A DNA stretch of 10,218 bases from an archaeon (GTDB taxonomy: Archaea > EX4484-52 > B79-G9), in NCBI GenBank assembly GCA_030594585.1, contig JAUVEX010000027.1, positions 1 to 10,218 of the forward strand, given 5' to 3'. The notes under the pieces are model-generated. The model did no database searches, had not been told where the DNA came from, and saw nothing but the letters and a program-made list of their open reading frames with translations. Of this stretch, positions 1 to 5,976 are shown piece by piece. Position 1 is the stretch's first letter. The number at the start of each line of letters is the position of its first letter. The translations under genes were made by a program, and so were the position numbers.

Positions 1-1166
1 CCCCCATCAGTTGTTTGTGAAAAATAGCCAGAAATAATATCGTTGTCTTTGTATTTTTCTCGGAGTGCTTCGTGCTGTTGTACTGTGAGTGAAGACATAA
101 AAATTTTATCAATTTCCGGATCGTCTGTATAAATTTCGATATATCTTTGCGTTTTTCTGTTGAAGCTTTCGGTAATCCGGACAGGAACCCTTTTTTCACC
201 AACAACTGCATCAAGTTCAACCAGTGCAGAAACAGCACAGTAATTTTCTTTTCCGGTTCCATCAAAATATGTAAGGTATTCCCCATTTTCAGTTATGAAT
301 GGCTCTGCATGAACTACCCTGATGTTTTCAAGAGTTGCGGGCACACCATAGATATTTTCAAACAGTCTTATGATAGGTACAATTTCATGAATTCCTTTTT
401 CCCATAACGGGTTTGCTCTTTTTTTTATTATATCATCACATACACCTTTAGGAATATTGTAGTTAATCTGATTGTCTGTACGCACAACATTACTGGATGA
501 TGGATAGATTCCATGGTCTTTCATATATTCCTCAGTTATTGGTTTTGCAGGATCCAGTGTTTCAACTAAAAATTCATGTATATTAACGCCAATACTATTT
601 GCCCTTTCAATAACATGTTTTGTAGTTTCATAAGCCATAGTCATAGGAGTATCAACAAGAATGACTGGTTTTTTGCCGTTAGGTTCCCGACATTCAAAGT
701 ATTGAAGCAGAGCATCAATAAAAGGAAAGTGGCCGTCTCTTTCGGTATCTTTGTCTACAGCAGATGTGGAAATATACGCCAAATCCGTTGGGTGCAGTAT
801 TTCAAAAAGTTCATCGTCAAAAGAATGTCTAAGCTCGTTTGGTTTAAATCCCCGGATGTATTCGTTTATATTGTAGTCATTTACTTTAACAGCAATACCC
901 GCGTTCTTTAAATTTTCTAGAGTGTTGTTAATTGCCGGCGCACCAACCCCTCTAACATCTTCCCATGCACCAAAAGAAGTGTCTATCTTTCGTCCATCAA
1001 GATGAAGGGCATTTAAAGGGATTTCACCTTTAAGGGCTGCATTTGCTGTTACATTTGCAAGGACTCTTGCCCATCTGCCACTGTGTATTGTTGTCCCTTC
1101 ATCAACCTTTCTGGGTCCGCCGAATCCAATAATGCGCATGTTTAATCCATCAGTATTGGTTTTCAT
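1..1166 (-). CDS. Gfo/Idh/MocA-like dehydrogenase homologue, 3' end cut by window edge
   Basis: 388 codons are visible, open to the left edge. The N-terminus has a Rossmann-like strand and Gly loop (IIGFGGP, about residues 12-18). A segment at about 128-190 follows the Gfo/Idh/MocA pattern: a YISTS strand, a helix, then KPVILVDTPMT (166-176) where the family has its VEKP motif, then a helix and the usual 'GV' strand. GIHEIVPIIRLF (about 248-259) matches the helix that normally carries the conserved GxHxxD. The family makes NAD(P)-dependent oxidoreductases of sugars and related polyols. Here the motif Lys of EKP is Thr173, so classical catalysis is doubtful. The start at 1166 is supported by GGTG (1174-1177) seven bases upstream; Met10 (1139) is an alternative. 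The gene begins 19 bases after the PIG-L-like gene stop and is probably co-transcribed. The fold assignment rests on pattern recognition only; the substrate is unknown. Confidence 0.55.
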   Translation of the reverse strand, partial: MKTNTDGLNMRIIGFGGPRKVDEGTTIHSGRWARVLANVTANAALKGEIPLNALHLDGRKIDTSFGAWEDVRGVGAPAINNTLENLKNAGIAVKVNDYNINEYIRGFKPNELRHSFDDELFEILHPTDLAYISTSAVDKDTERDGHFPFIDALLQYFECREPNGKKPVILVDTPMTMAYETTKHVIERANSIGVNIHEFLVETLDPAKPITEEYMKDHGIYPSSSNVVRTDNQINYNIPKGVCDDIIKKRANPLWEKGIHEIVPIIRLFENIYGVPATLENIRVVHAEPFITENGEYLTYFDGTGKENYCAVSALVELDAVVGEKRVPVRITESFNRKTQRYIEIYTDDPEIDKIFMSSLTVQQHEALREKYKDNDIISGYFSQTTDG

Positions 1167-1185
1167 TTTTAAACACCGTTATTCT

Positions 1186-1953
1186 TCAGTCCTTTATTCC
1201 TGCATCTTCTCGTCCATGCGTTATTTTGGTGACATCAATAGCGCTAAGAAGGCTTGCCATTTTTTCAATGTCTTCGTCTGTGCCGTCAAAACCAAGAACC
1301 TCTGCGCGGAAAATTGTTCGGTCTTTTCGATAAGTTCCATATATTTTAGCATAATATTCAGAAATAAGATTTGCGATTCCTGCAAAATCGCCCTCGCGCT
1401 CTTGAGATATATGTTTTTTGATTGATTGCAGTTTTTTCTCTGTTTGTTGAGTTACATCTATAAGAAAGACTTTTTTCGGCGTGTCTTTTCTTTTCTCATA
1501 GAAATCAGGCATAAGCCATACACTATATTTTCCAATTAAAACATTTGGTTTGTTTTGTAAAAGAACATCCATCACAATATCATGGCAGCCTTTATAATCC
1601 TCATGCATATTGGTTCTTGAAGGCAGAAACACAACATCAGGATTCTCAGTTTCTAAAATTTCGCGTATTTTTTGCTTTGTTTTGTCTTTTTGTTCGTCAT
1701 CAAGTTTTGAAAGTGTTCCATCTTCTAGATTAAATTGGTGGTGGCCGGCAATTCCGACAAACTCGCGCTCATCTTGACCTTCCTGTTTTCGGTATTCAAT
1801 TATTTTTTCTTCAGGAATAAGCTCAGCACCATGCCGCCCATCAGTCATATAGACATAACTGATTTTAGCGCCTTTCTCTTTCAGTTTCAGTATTGTACCG
1901 CCCATGCCAATAATGGCATTGTTGTTGTGCGGCTGGAAGATTAGGACTTTCAT
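1186..1953 (-). CDS. PIG-L/LmbE-family protein with substituted metal site
   Basis: A 255-residue protein of the usual PIG-L/LmbE length. Family members are Zn-dependent de-N-acetylases of GlcNAc-type conjugates. Recognisable blocks are the first strand and motif (VLIFQPHNNNAIIGMGGTI, residues 3-21, where the family has HPDDE..GGT), TDGRHG (37-42), the R55/E58 helix, DVVFLPSRTNMHEDY (106-120) and a C-terminal FRAEVLGFDG block (about 215-224). Compared with the family, the catalytic Asp and the metal-ligand Asp of HPDD are Asn11 and Asn12, and the second His of the HPDH motif is Tyr120. Only His9 remains of the three usual Zn ligands. It is therefore probably a non-catalytic homologue, or one with altered chemistry or another ligand set. 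It is the first gene of a unit with the downstream dehydrogenase-like gene, which suggests a sugar or conjugate-related role. No signal peptide; predicted cytoplasmic. Confidence 0.75.
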   Translation of the reverse strand: MKVLIFQPHNNNAIIGMGGTILKLKEKGAKISYVYMTDGRHGAELIPEEKIIEYRKQEGQDEREFVGIAGHHQFNLEDGTLSKLDDEQKDKTKQKIREILETENPDVVFLPSRTNMHEDYKGCHDIVMDVLLQNKPNVLIGKYSVWLMPDFYEKRKDTPKKVFLIDVTQQTEKKLQSIKKHISQEREGDFAGIANLISEYYAKIYGTYRKDRTIFRAEVLGFDGTDEDIEKMASLLSAIDVTKITHGREDAGIKD

Positions 1954-2000
1954 AAAATCACATTGTTTTATTCTAGAATGTTAACCATCAAGAAGTAACA

Positions 2001-2009
2001 CTTATATCG
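2001..2009 (-). promoter_or_regulatory. TATA-like box for the PIG-L-like gene
   Basis: Read on the minus strand this is GATATAAGT. It is centred about 52 bases upstream of the ATG at 1953, which predicts transcription starting near 1979 and a leader of about 25 bases. A GTGAT just before the ATG could serve as a short ribosome binding site. A second AT-rich candidate (ATATATATG) lies at about 2014-2022. Confidence 0.35.
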
Positions 2010-2042
2010 AACCCATATATATGCGCTCCTAAAAAATCATTG

Positions 2043-2085
2043 ATAACTGACCTCCAAAAGCACGCAATCTTTTTATGTCAGTTAT
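2043..2085. repeat. Inverted repeat, 9-base perfect arms, between divergent genes
   Basis: ATAACTGAC at 2043-2051 and its exact reverse complement GTCAGTTAT at 2077-2085 are separated by 25 bases. The match extends outward with one mismatch (TGATAACTGAC against TAATAACTGAC). It sits between the TATA-like boxes of the minus-strand PIG-L-like gene and the plus-strand regulator, so it could be an operator for a dimeric factor, perhaps the neighbouring winged-helix protein. A 25-base spacer is long for one dimer, so paired sites or chance remain possible. Confidence 0.4.
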
Positions 2086-2100
2086 TAAAAGAATACTAAA

Positions 2101-2144
2101 TTTATAATAAAACTTATAATAAAATTATGAAAAGATTTATAATA
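2101..2144 (+). promoter_or_regulatory. Cluster of three TATA-like boxes before the regulator gene
   Basis: TTTATAATAAAA (2101-2112) is followed directly by CTTATAATAAAA (2113-2124), a near-exact 12-base tandem repeat. A further TTTATAATA lies at 2136-2144. The last is centred 26 bases before the ATG at 2166, the standard spacing for a leaderless archaeal transcript, and has a purine-rich stretch (AAAAG) just upstream like a BRE. The first box is centred about 22 bases before the alternative ATG at 2127. Confidence 0.45.
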
Positions 2145-2165
2145 TTTACTGTTCCTTATTTTACC

Positions 2166-3077
2166 ATGAACTATATATTTGATGATACGCAAAAGACCGT
2201 TGTCCCAACAGTCTTGCTTAAAAGTGAAGAGACCTTGAAAAGTATAGCGCACCCTGTAAGGGCGCGCCTTTTAAAGGAACTTGCACATGAGCCCATGTAT
2301 CCGCTCCAGCTTTCAAGAAAACTTAAACTTCATGAGCAGAACATATATTATCATATTCGCGCACTTGAACAGGCAGGACTTATAAAAAAAGACAGAACAG
2401 AAGCGCGGGCAGGAACAATTGCCCAATATTACACGACAACAAAAACAGCATATTCCTTTATCCCTGATTTTGTGAAATCAACACCAGCCGATATAAAATT
2501 CCATGAATACCAGCAGGTGCCTGAACTTTTAAAACCGTTTGTGCGTGACGGCAAAATAAACTGCAAAATAGTTGTCGGCGCCCCTTACCCTCACGGCGAG
2601 CTCAACCGTGTCGAGAAGTGCGGCCATCTTGCAGGAGAGGTTGCAGCGCTTTTAGGGAAATATGGCATACCCTCTTCGAAAATTACTTATCTTGATACAG
2701 AAATTGAAGACCTTCGCGATAATCTTGTGATAATCTCAGGACTTTATGTGAACACCGCACAAAAGGCGATAAATGGAAAAATCCCCATCCGCTTCAACGA
2801 AAGCGGCACAAAAATAATCTCTGATTTCTCAAAAGAAGAATATTCCGAACCGGATATTGGCTTTATTGTGAAGGCAAAAAACCCGGTTGACAAGCGATTT
2901 AACATAATTGTTCTTGCAGGAATTGAAATGCAGGGAACAATGGCGGCAGTTCATGCATTCACAAGGCACTTTTCAAGAATTGAGGCAGGAAACATGTTTG
3001 ACAAAGGCGTTTCCGCAAAAGTCGTACAAGCTATAGAAAACAAAGGACAGGTCGTTGATATTAGGTTTCTTGAGTAA
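2166..3077 (+). CDS. Winged-helix (ArsR-like) regulator with S-layer-like C-terminal domain
   Basis: A 303-residue protein from the chosen start. Residues about 21-95 form a winged-helix DNA-binding domain of ArsR type: LKSIAHPVRARLLKEL, then a helix-turn-helix with LSRKLKLHEQNIYYHIRALE and GLIKK leading into the wing. The C-terminal half (about 120-290) includes LVIISGLYVNTAQK, IPIRF, GTKIISD, IGFIVKAKNPVDKRFNIIVLAG and GTMAAVHAF. This order resembles the domain of archaeal S-layer and related proteins, where 'GGPxxN', 'IxF', 'GVIxxxxNP' and 'VIVxAGxxxxGTxAA' recur. It may act as a sensor or dimerisation domain here. The ATG at 2127 would add MKRFIIFTVPYFT, which makes little sense for a cytoplasmic regulator, and a well-placed TATA box supports 2166. 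No membrane segment is seen. The ligand and targets are unknown. The end overlaps the convergent DUF192 gene by 17 bases. Confidence 0.7.
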   Translation: MNYIFDDTQKTVVPTVLLKSEETLKSIAHPVRARLLKELAHEPMYPLQLSRKLKLHEQNIYYHIRALEQAGLIKKDRTEARAGTIAQYYTTTKTAYSFIPDFVKSTPADIKFHEYQQVPELLKPFVRDGKINCKIVVGAPYPHGELNRVEKCGHLAGEVAALLGKYGIPSSKITYLDTEIEDLRDNLVIISGLYVNTAQKAINGKIPIRFNESGTKIISDFSKEEYSEPDIGFIVKAKNPVDKRFNIIVLAGIEMQGTMAAVHAFTRHFSRIEAGNMFDKGVSAKVVQAIENKGQVVDIRFLE

Positions 3078-3438
3078 TCTCAACAACATCTCCGGGTTTT
3101 AAGCCTACTTTCTTTGCGAATCCCGCCTCAACTTCAAGAACATACTTGCATCGTTTTTTAGGGTAATATAGTTTCCATGTTTTCGGGTTTAAAGAGATTG
3201 GTTTTGCATCTTCGACAATATTTATGATTTTTTTGTTTTTGTCTATAAACACAAGGTCGAGCGGAAATTTCATGCAGAACATCCATATCCCATGCCTTGC
3301 ACAGAAGTGAAATGACAGAAGCATGCGCCCTTTTTTCTTAAACATCAGCCCTTTTGTAAGCGCACCTACAGTGTCTGCAATCTGGATATCTCTTATTGCC
3401 TCGTTTTTCGATAAGTTATTTATGCTAGCAAAAACCAT
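3061..3438 (-). CDS. DUF192 family protein
   Basis: A 125-residue protein that matches the DUF192 (COG1430) pattern along its length: ADT at 21-23, GLMF at 30-33, the core WMFCMKFPLDLVFID at 52-66, a YVLEVEAG strand at 99-106 and GLKPGDVVEI at 112-121. The family is a small beta-rich domain without an established biochemical role. Many bacterial members are exported, but this one has no signal peptide and looks cytoplasmic. The start at 3438 is chosen because a TATA-like box lies 26 bases upstream (leaderless) and because it stops short of the divergent nnrD start. An ATG at 3477 would add 13 residues and overlap nnrD by 29 bases. The 3' end overlaps the regulator by 17 bases, so the two transcripts converge. 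Confidence 0.85.
   Translation of the reverse strand: MVFASINNLSKNEAIRDIQIADTVGALTKGLMFKKKGRMLLSFHFCARHGIWMFCMKFPLDLVFIDKNKKIINIVEDAKPISLNPKTWKLYYPKKRCKYVLEVEAGFAKKVGLKPGDVVEITQET
3416..3424 (+). promoter_or_regulatory. TATA-like box for nnrD, inside the DUF192 gene
   Basis: TTATTTATG is centred 29 bases upstream of the nnrD ATG at 3449, consistent with a leaderless or near-leaderless transcript. It lies within the first codons of the divergent DUF192 gene, so transcription in one direction crosses the core promoter of the other. Confidence 0.45.
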
Positions 3439-3448
3439 AAGTCTATTT

Positions 3449-4273
3449 ATGGATTCACTTTTAAAAAATCTTTTCATTCAAAGGGAGCCGGACGCAAAAA
3501 AAGGGGATTTTGGCCGCCTTCTTGTTATCGGCGGAAGTAAGATGTATACAGGCGCACAGGCATTAGCAGCACTTGCAGGGCTTTATTCCGGATGCGATAT
3601 TGTAGTTATTGTAGCACCAAAAAGAGCGGCAGATACATGTGCTTCAATTTCTCCGAATCTTATAACTTATCCACTTGAAGGCGATTTTATTGAAGAGGCG
3701 CACATAAAAGAGATAGAATCGCTAATAGATAAATCAGACGCTATTATAATAGGTCCCGGCATTGGTGAGCATGAAAAAACAAAAAAAGCAGTATTGAAAA
3801 TACTTCAAAACACAAAAAAACCAACAGTCATTGACGCAGATGCCCTTAAAGCAATTGCCGGAGAAAAAGAAATCCTTAAAGGAAAGCCATTCATAATCAC
3901 ACCCAACAGGGGCGAGTTCAAAATCTTGGCAGGGAAAGAGCTTTCAAAAGAAAATGCGCGTTCACTTGCAAAAGACATTGATTGCGTTGTCCTTGCAAAA
4001 GGTCCTATAGATATAATAACTGATGGCAAAAAAACAGAAGAAAACAGCACAGGAAATCCATACATGACTGTCGGCGGCACAGGCGATGTGTTGGCAGGCG
4101 TTGCAGGAGCGCTTCTTGCGCGAGGGGTAGAGCCGTTTGATGCGGCAAGCCTTGCGACACTCATAACCGGCCGCGCAGGGGATATTGCAGCCGCGGCCTT
4201 TGGCGAGAGTTTAACAGCAACAGATTTGATAGACTCCATATCACAGGTATTAATGGAGGCAAAAGGCGAATGA
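3449..4273 (+). CDS. nnrD: ADP/ATP-dependent NAD(P)H-hydrate dehydratase
   Basis: A 274-residue stand-alone dehydratase of the ribokinase-like fold. It dehydrates NADHX and NADPHX back to NAD(P)H using a nucleotide phosphate, a cytoplasmic metabolite-repair step. Diagnostic blocks are FGRLLVIGGS (21-30) with the following MYTGAQALAA, the GPGIG loop (102-106), PTVIDADAL (125-133), TPNRGEF (151-157), VLAKG (181-185) and the nucleotide-binding, catalytic GGTGDVLAG (209-217) with its Asp. In most relatives the TPxxGE motif has His in the third place; here it is Asn. The partner epimerase domain (NnrE), often fused in front, is absent and not in this window. The start at 3449 fits the leaderless promoter and the normal beginning of the family; an upstream ATG at 3323 would run antisense through DUF192. 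It overlaps the next gene by ATGA. Confidence 0.93.
   Translation: MDSLLKNLFIQREPDAKKGDFGRLLVIGGSKMYTGAQALAALAGLYSGCDIVVIVAPKRAADTCASISPNLITYPLEGDFIEEAHIKEIESLIDKSDAIIIGPGIGEHEKTKKAVLKILQNTKKPTVIDADALKAIAGEKEILKGKPFIITPNRGEFKILAGKELSKENARSLAKDIDCVVLAKGPIDIITDGKKTEENSTGNPYMTVGGTGDVLAGVAGALLARGVEPFDAASLATLITGRAGDIAAAAFGESLTATDLIDSISQVLMEAKGE
3459..3469 (-). promoter_or_regulatory. TATA-like box for DUF192, inside nnrD
   Basis: On the minus strand this reads ATTTTTTAAAA, centred 26 bases upstream of the ATG at 3438. It is embedded in codons 4-7 of nnrD. Its spacing predicts a leaderless DUF192 transcript. Confidence 0.45.
4255..4259 (+). promoter_or_regulatory. Ribosome binding site GGAGG inside the nnrD end
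   Basis: GGAGG within the last nnrD codons ends ten bases before the ATG at 4270. With the ATGA overlap it supports coupled translation of the surface protein. Confidence 0.55.
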
Positions 4274-5208
4274 AAAAGATTATTCTATTGTTTTTGATGT
4301 TATTTGTTCTGCCAACAGTTTATGCAGACACATGTGACCCAAAACCCCAAATAGATGATATGGGTATGTCAGCCACAACAATAGCACTTACAAGCGACCC
4401 GTGGTCAAATATAATTGCAGTTGAGGTAAATTGGTCGTTGAACGGCACAACAGACTGTAAAAATGCTATGGTATACATGAACTCAGACCTTGAAAACATA
4501 TTCTATACTGAGGAAGAATATACCTCCGTGCTTTTGGGCGACAACATGATAACCAATATGGATATGATATTTCTCCCACAGGCAGTGCCGGGTGACGACT
4601 ACCTGCAGGTTTTTATTACCTGTGATAATGAGGGGTGCAACAATTCAGGTGATTTTGGGGATTCACACATGTTTCTCTTTAAGATAACGCCCTTAAAATG
4701 CACAACCCATGAGAACTGCTCGCGCGACCAATACTGTAATACCAATACTCAGCAATGCCTTGAGCTTAATTGCGAAGCATGCGATATTATAGAAAATAAT
4801 ACCTGCATATCAACCTGTAACGATTCTGACCCATGCACTGTTGATTTTTGCGGGACTTCAGGTAAATGTGAGCACAACATAACAGAAAATTGTTGCCAAG
4901 CAGATGCGGATTGCAATGACAATCTTTTTTGCACAGATGATGCCTGCATTGATAACAGCTGTGTTCTAACCAACAAAACCTGCGAGGTCACAGGCCCGTG
5001 CGAAATAAGCACCTGTGTTGAGCCCGATGGCTGCCGAATATATAATAAGACTGATTGCGACCCAAACACCGCTGTCCAGTTGCCAAAAAAGTCAGCCACA
5101 GAAAGGATTGCAGACCTTAAAGGCTCACCAATACCCACAGATAAAAACACACTTGTGATTGGAATTATTGTATTGCTTCTGATTGTGAAGTTCGTGTTTT
5201 TGCGGTAA
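4270..5208 (+). CDS. Secreted Cys-rich surface protein with C-terminal membrane anchor
   Basis: A 312-residue protein that I cannot assign to a named family. Residues 1-19 are a clear signal peptide (Lys pair, hydrophobic core, likely cleavage after VYA). Residues 20-140 form a beta-rich, Trp-containing domain with few Cys. Residues 144-263 hold 22 of the protein's 26 cysteines, in short repeated units such as DPCTVDFC..GKC, NLFCTDDAC..NSC and GPCEISTC..DGC. This style is seen in disulfide-knotted extracellular repeats. A hydrophilic linker (264-293) leads to one hydrophobic segment (294-310) ending in VFLR. At least nine N-x-S/T sequons (for example N54, N58, N149, N203, N235, N259) suit archaeal N-glycosylation. 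The even Cys number suggests full disulfide pairing outside the cell. It overlaps nnrD by ATGA, although no functional link is evident. A role in the cell surface or adhesion is inference. Confidence 0.75.
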   Translation: MKKIILLFLMLFVLPTVYADTCDPKPQIDDMGMSATTIALTSDPWSNIIAVEVNWSLNGTTDCKNAMVYMNSDLENIFYTEEEYTSVLLGDNMITNMDMIFLPQAVPGDDYLQVFITCDNEGCNNSGDFGDSHMFLFKITPLKCTTHENCSRDQYCNTNTQQCLELNCEACDIIENNTCISTCNDSDPCTVDFCGTSGKCEHNITENCCQADADCNDNLFCTDDACIDNSCVLTNKTCEVTGPCEISTCVEPDGCRIYNKTDCDPNTAVQLPKKSATERIADLKGSPIPTDKNTLVIGIIVLLLIVKFVFLR

Positions 5209-5261
5209 ATTCATTAAGGTTTTAGTGAATTAATTCTATTCGGTGATAAAAAGGGTATTGA

Positions 5262-5270
5262 TTTAAAAAT
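5262..5270 (+). promoter_or_regulatory. TATA-like box for the CYTH gene
   Basis: TTTAAAAAT is centred 65 bases before the ATG at 5331 and would place transcription start near 5292. The leader would then hold a short dyad and a GGTG at 5319-5322, eight bases before the ATG. A second AT-rich candidate lies at 5282-5293. Confidence 0.3.
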
Positions 5271-5297
5271 ATTCTTATTTCTGTATTTTTATGAACA

Positions 5298-5311
5298 GAC
5301 TAAAATTAGTC
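5298..5311. repeat. Short dyad before the CYTH gene
   Basis: GACTAAAATTAGTC is a perfect dyad with 6-base arms (GACTAA/TTAGTC) about the central AA. It lies just after the predicted transcription start, where a bound factor could block initiation. As RNA it could form only a short 5-base stem with a 4-base loop. Confidence 0.35.
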
Positions 5312-5330
5312 AAAGCATGGTGTTTTTCAG

Positions 5331-5864
5331 ATGGAAACGGAATTTGAAGTGAAAATACTAGACATTGATGTGGCTTATGTTCAATCAAAGCTGGAAACAA
5401 TTGGAGCCAATATGCATCTTGGAAAAAGAAAAATGAAACGATTCGTTTATGAATTGAATCCCCCTCAGGAAAATGTATGGTTAATGCTCAGGGACAATGG
5501 AAAAGAAATCACAGTGTGTGAGAAAAAAATACACGCAAACACAATTGACGGTACAAAGCAACATGAAAAGGTTGTTGGCGATTTCTATAAGACACACCAC
5601 CAAATTCTTAAATCAGGTCATTTACTCATAGCATATCAGGAAAACGAAAGAATAAGTTATATGCTAAATGGCGCTGCTATTGAAATTGATTTTTGGCCAG
5701 GCATTCCGCCATATCTTGAAATTGAAGGGAGTTCTGTTGAAGAAGTTGAAAATATGGTATCTCAATTAGGTTATACAATGAAAGATACAACAACTCTTGG
5801 CGTTCCGGATATTTACAAGTTATACGGTCGTTGTATTGAAGATTATAATATTGTAAATTTTTAA
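5331..5864 (+). CDS. CYTH-domain protein (class IV adenylate cyclase / triphosphatase-like)
   Basis: A 177-residue protein with the CYTH fold. The hallmark ExExK is EFEVK at residues 4-8. It is followed by an arginine- and lysine-rich second block (GKRKMKRFVYEL, 31-42), LMLRDNG (51-57), ITVCEKK (60-66), an ENERISYML strand (104-112) with Arg107, AAIEIDFWPGIPPYLEIEG (115-133) with acidic residues in the tunnel position, and a C-terminal DIYKLYGR. CYTH enzymes act on triphosphate substrates in a metal-dependent tunnel: inorganic triphosphate, thiamine triphosphate, or ATP to cAMP. The sequence alone does not decide which. It stands alone on the plus strand with its own promoter region and a GGTG ribosome binding site. 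No terminator of its own is obvious downstream. Confidence 0.8.
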   Translation: METEFEVKILDIDVAYVQSKLETIGANMHLGKRKMKRFVYELNPPQENVWLMLRDNGKEITVCEKKIHANTIDGTKQHEKVVGDFYKTHHQILKSGHLLIAYQENERISYMLNGAAIEIDFWPGIPPYLEIEGSSVEEVENMVSQLGYTMKDTTTLGVPDIYKLYGRCIEDYNIVNF

Positions 5865-5921
5865 GATAACAAAAGAATTAATATACTTGAATCGAATTTT
5901 GTGTGAATCTAAATACATTTT

Positions 5922-5954
5922 AAAAGAAAAAAATAAAAGCGGGATTTATCCCGC
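5922..5954 (-). terminator. Hairpin plus T-tract terminator of the MC1 gene
   Basis: GCGGGATTTATCCCGC (5939-5954) is a perfect 7-base stem with a 2-base centre, about 20 bases after the MC1 stop codon. On the minus strand it is followed directly by a T-rich run (5938-5922, TTTTATTTTTTTCTTTTA). This is the arrangement of a rho-independent terminator, and the T-run alone would suit archaeal termination. On the plus strand no T-run follows, so it is unlikely to serve the CYTH gene. Confidence 0.65.
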
Positions 5955-5976
5955 CAAGCAAATTAAATAGATAAAT

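Noticed and set aside
147..1425. Several plus-strand open frames (86, 111 and 97 codons) across the left region
   Set aside because: They lie antisense to the two minus-strand genes, whose proteins show clear family patterns. Their products are Phe/Ser/Cys-rich and unlike proteins.
1979..1993. TTAACCAT-rich sequence resembling one at 7979-7993
   Set aside because: Only eight identical bases plus loose similarity, in opposite contexts relative to the genes. Likely chance in AT-rich spacers.
3323..3448. Longer nnrD reading from an ATG at 3323
   Set aside because: The extra 42 residues are antisense to conserved DUF192 codons, and the family normally begins near 3449, where a TATA-like box is well placed.
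3439..3477. Longer DUF192 reading from an ATG at 3477
   Set aside because: It would overlap nnrD head-to-head and leave no suitably placed TATA box. The start at 3438 has one 26 bases upstream.
3805..4239. 144-codon open frame on the minus strand inside nnrD
   Set aside because: Antisense to a confidently identified gene. The product is Ser/Ala/Pro-rich with no domain, and it has no promoter or ribosome binding site.
4749..5150. 133-codon open frame antisense to the Cys-rich protein
   Set aside because: Composition (Ser/Gln/Val-rich) mirrors the repeat codons on the other strand, and no family features are seen.
5210..5229. Hairpin TTCATTAA-GGTT-TTAGTGAA after the Cys-rich gene
   Set aside because: The stem is AT-rich with a G-T pair and no T-run follows, so it is too weak to call a terminator.
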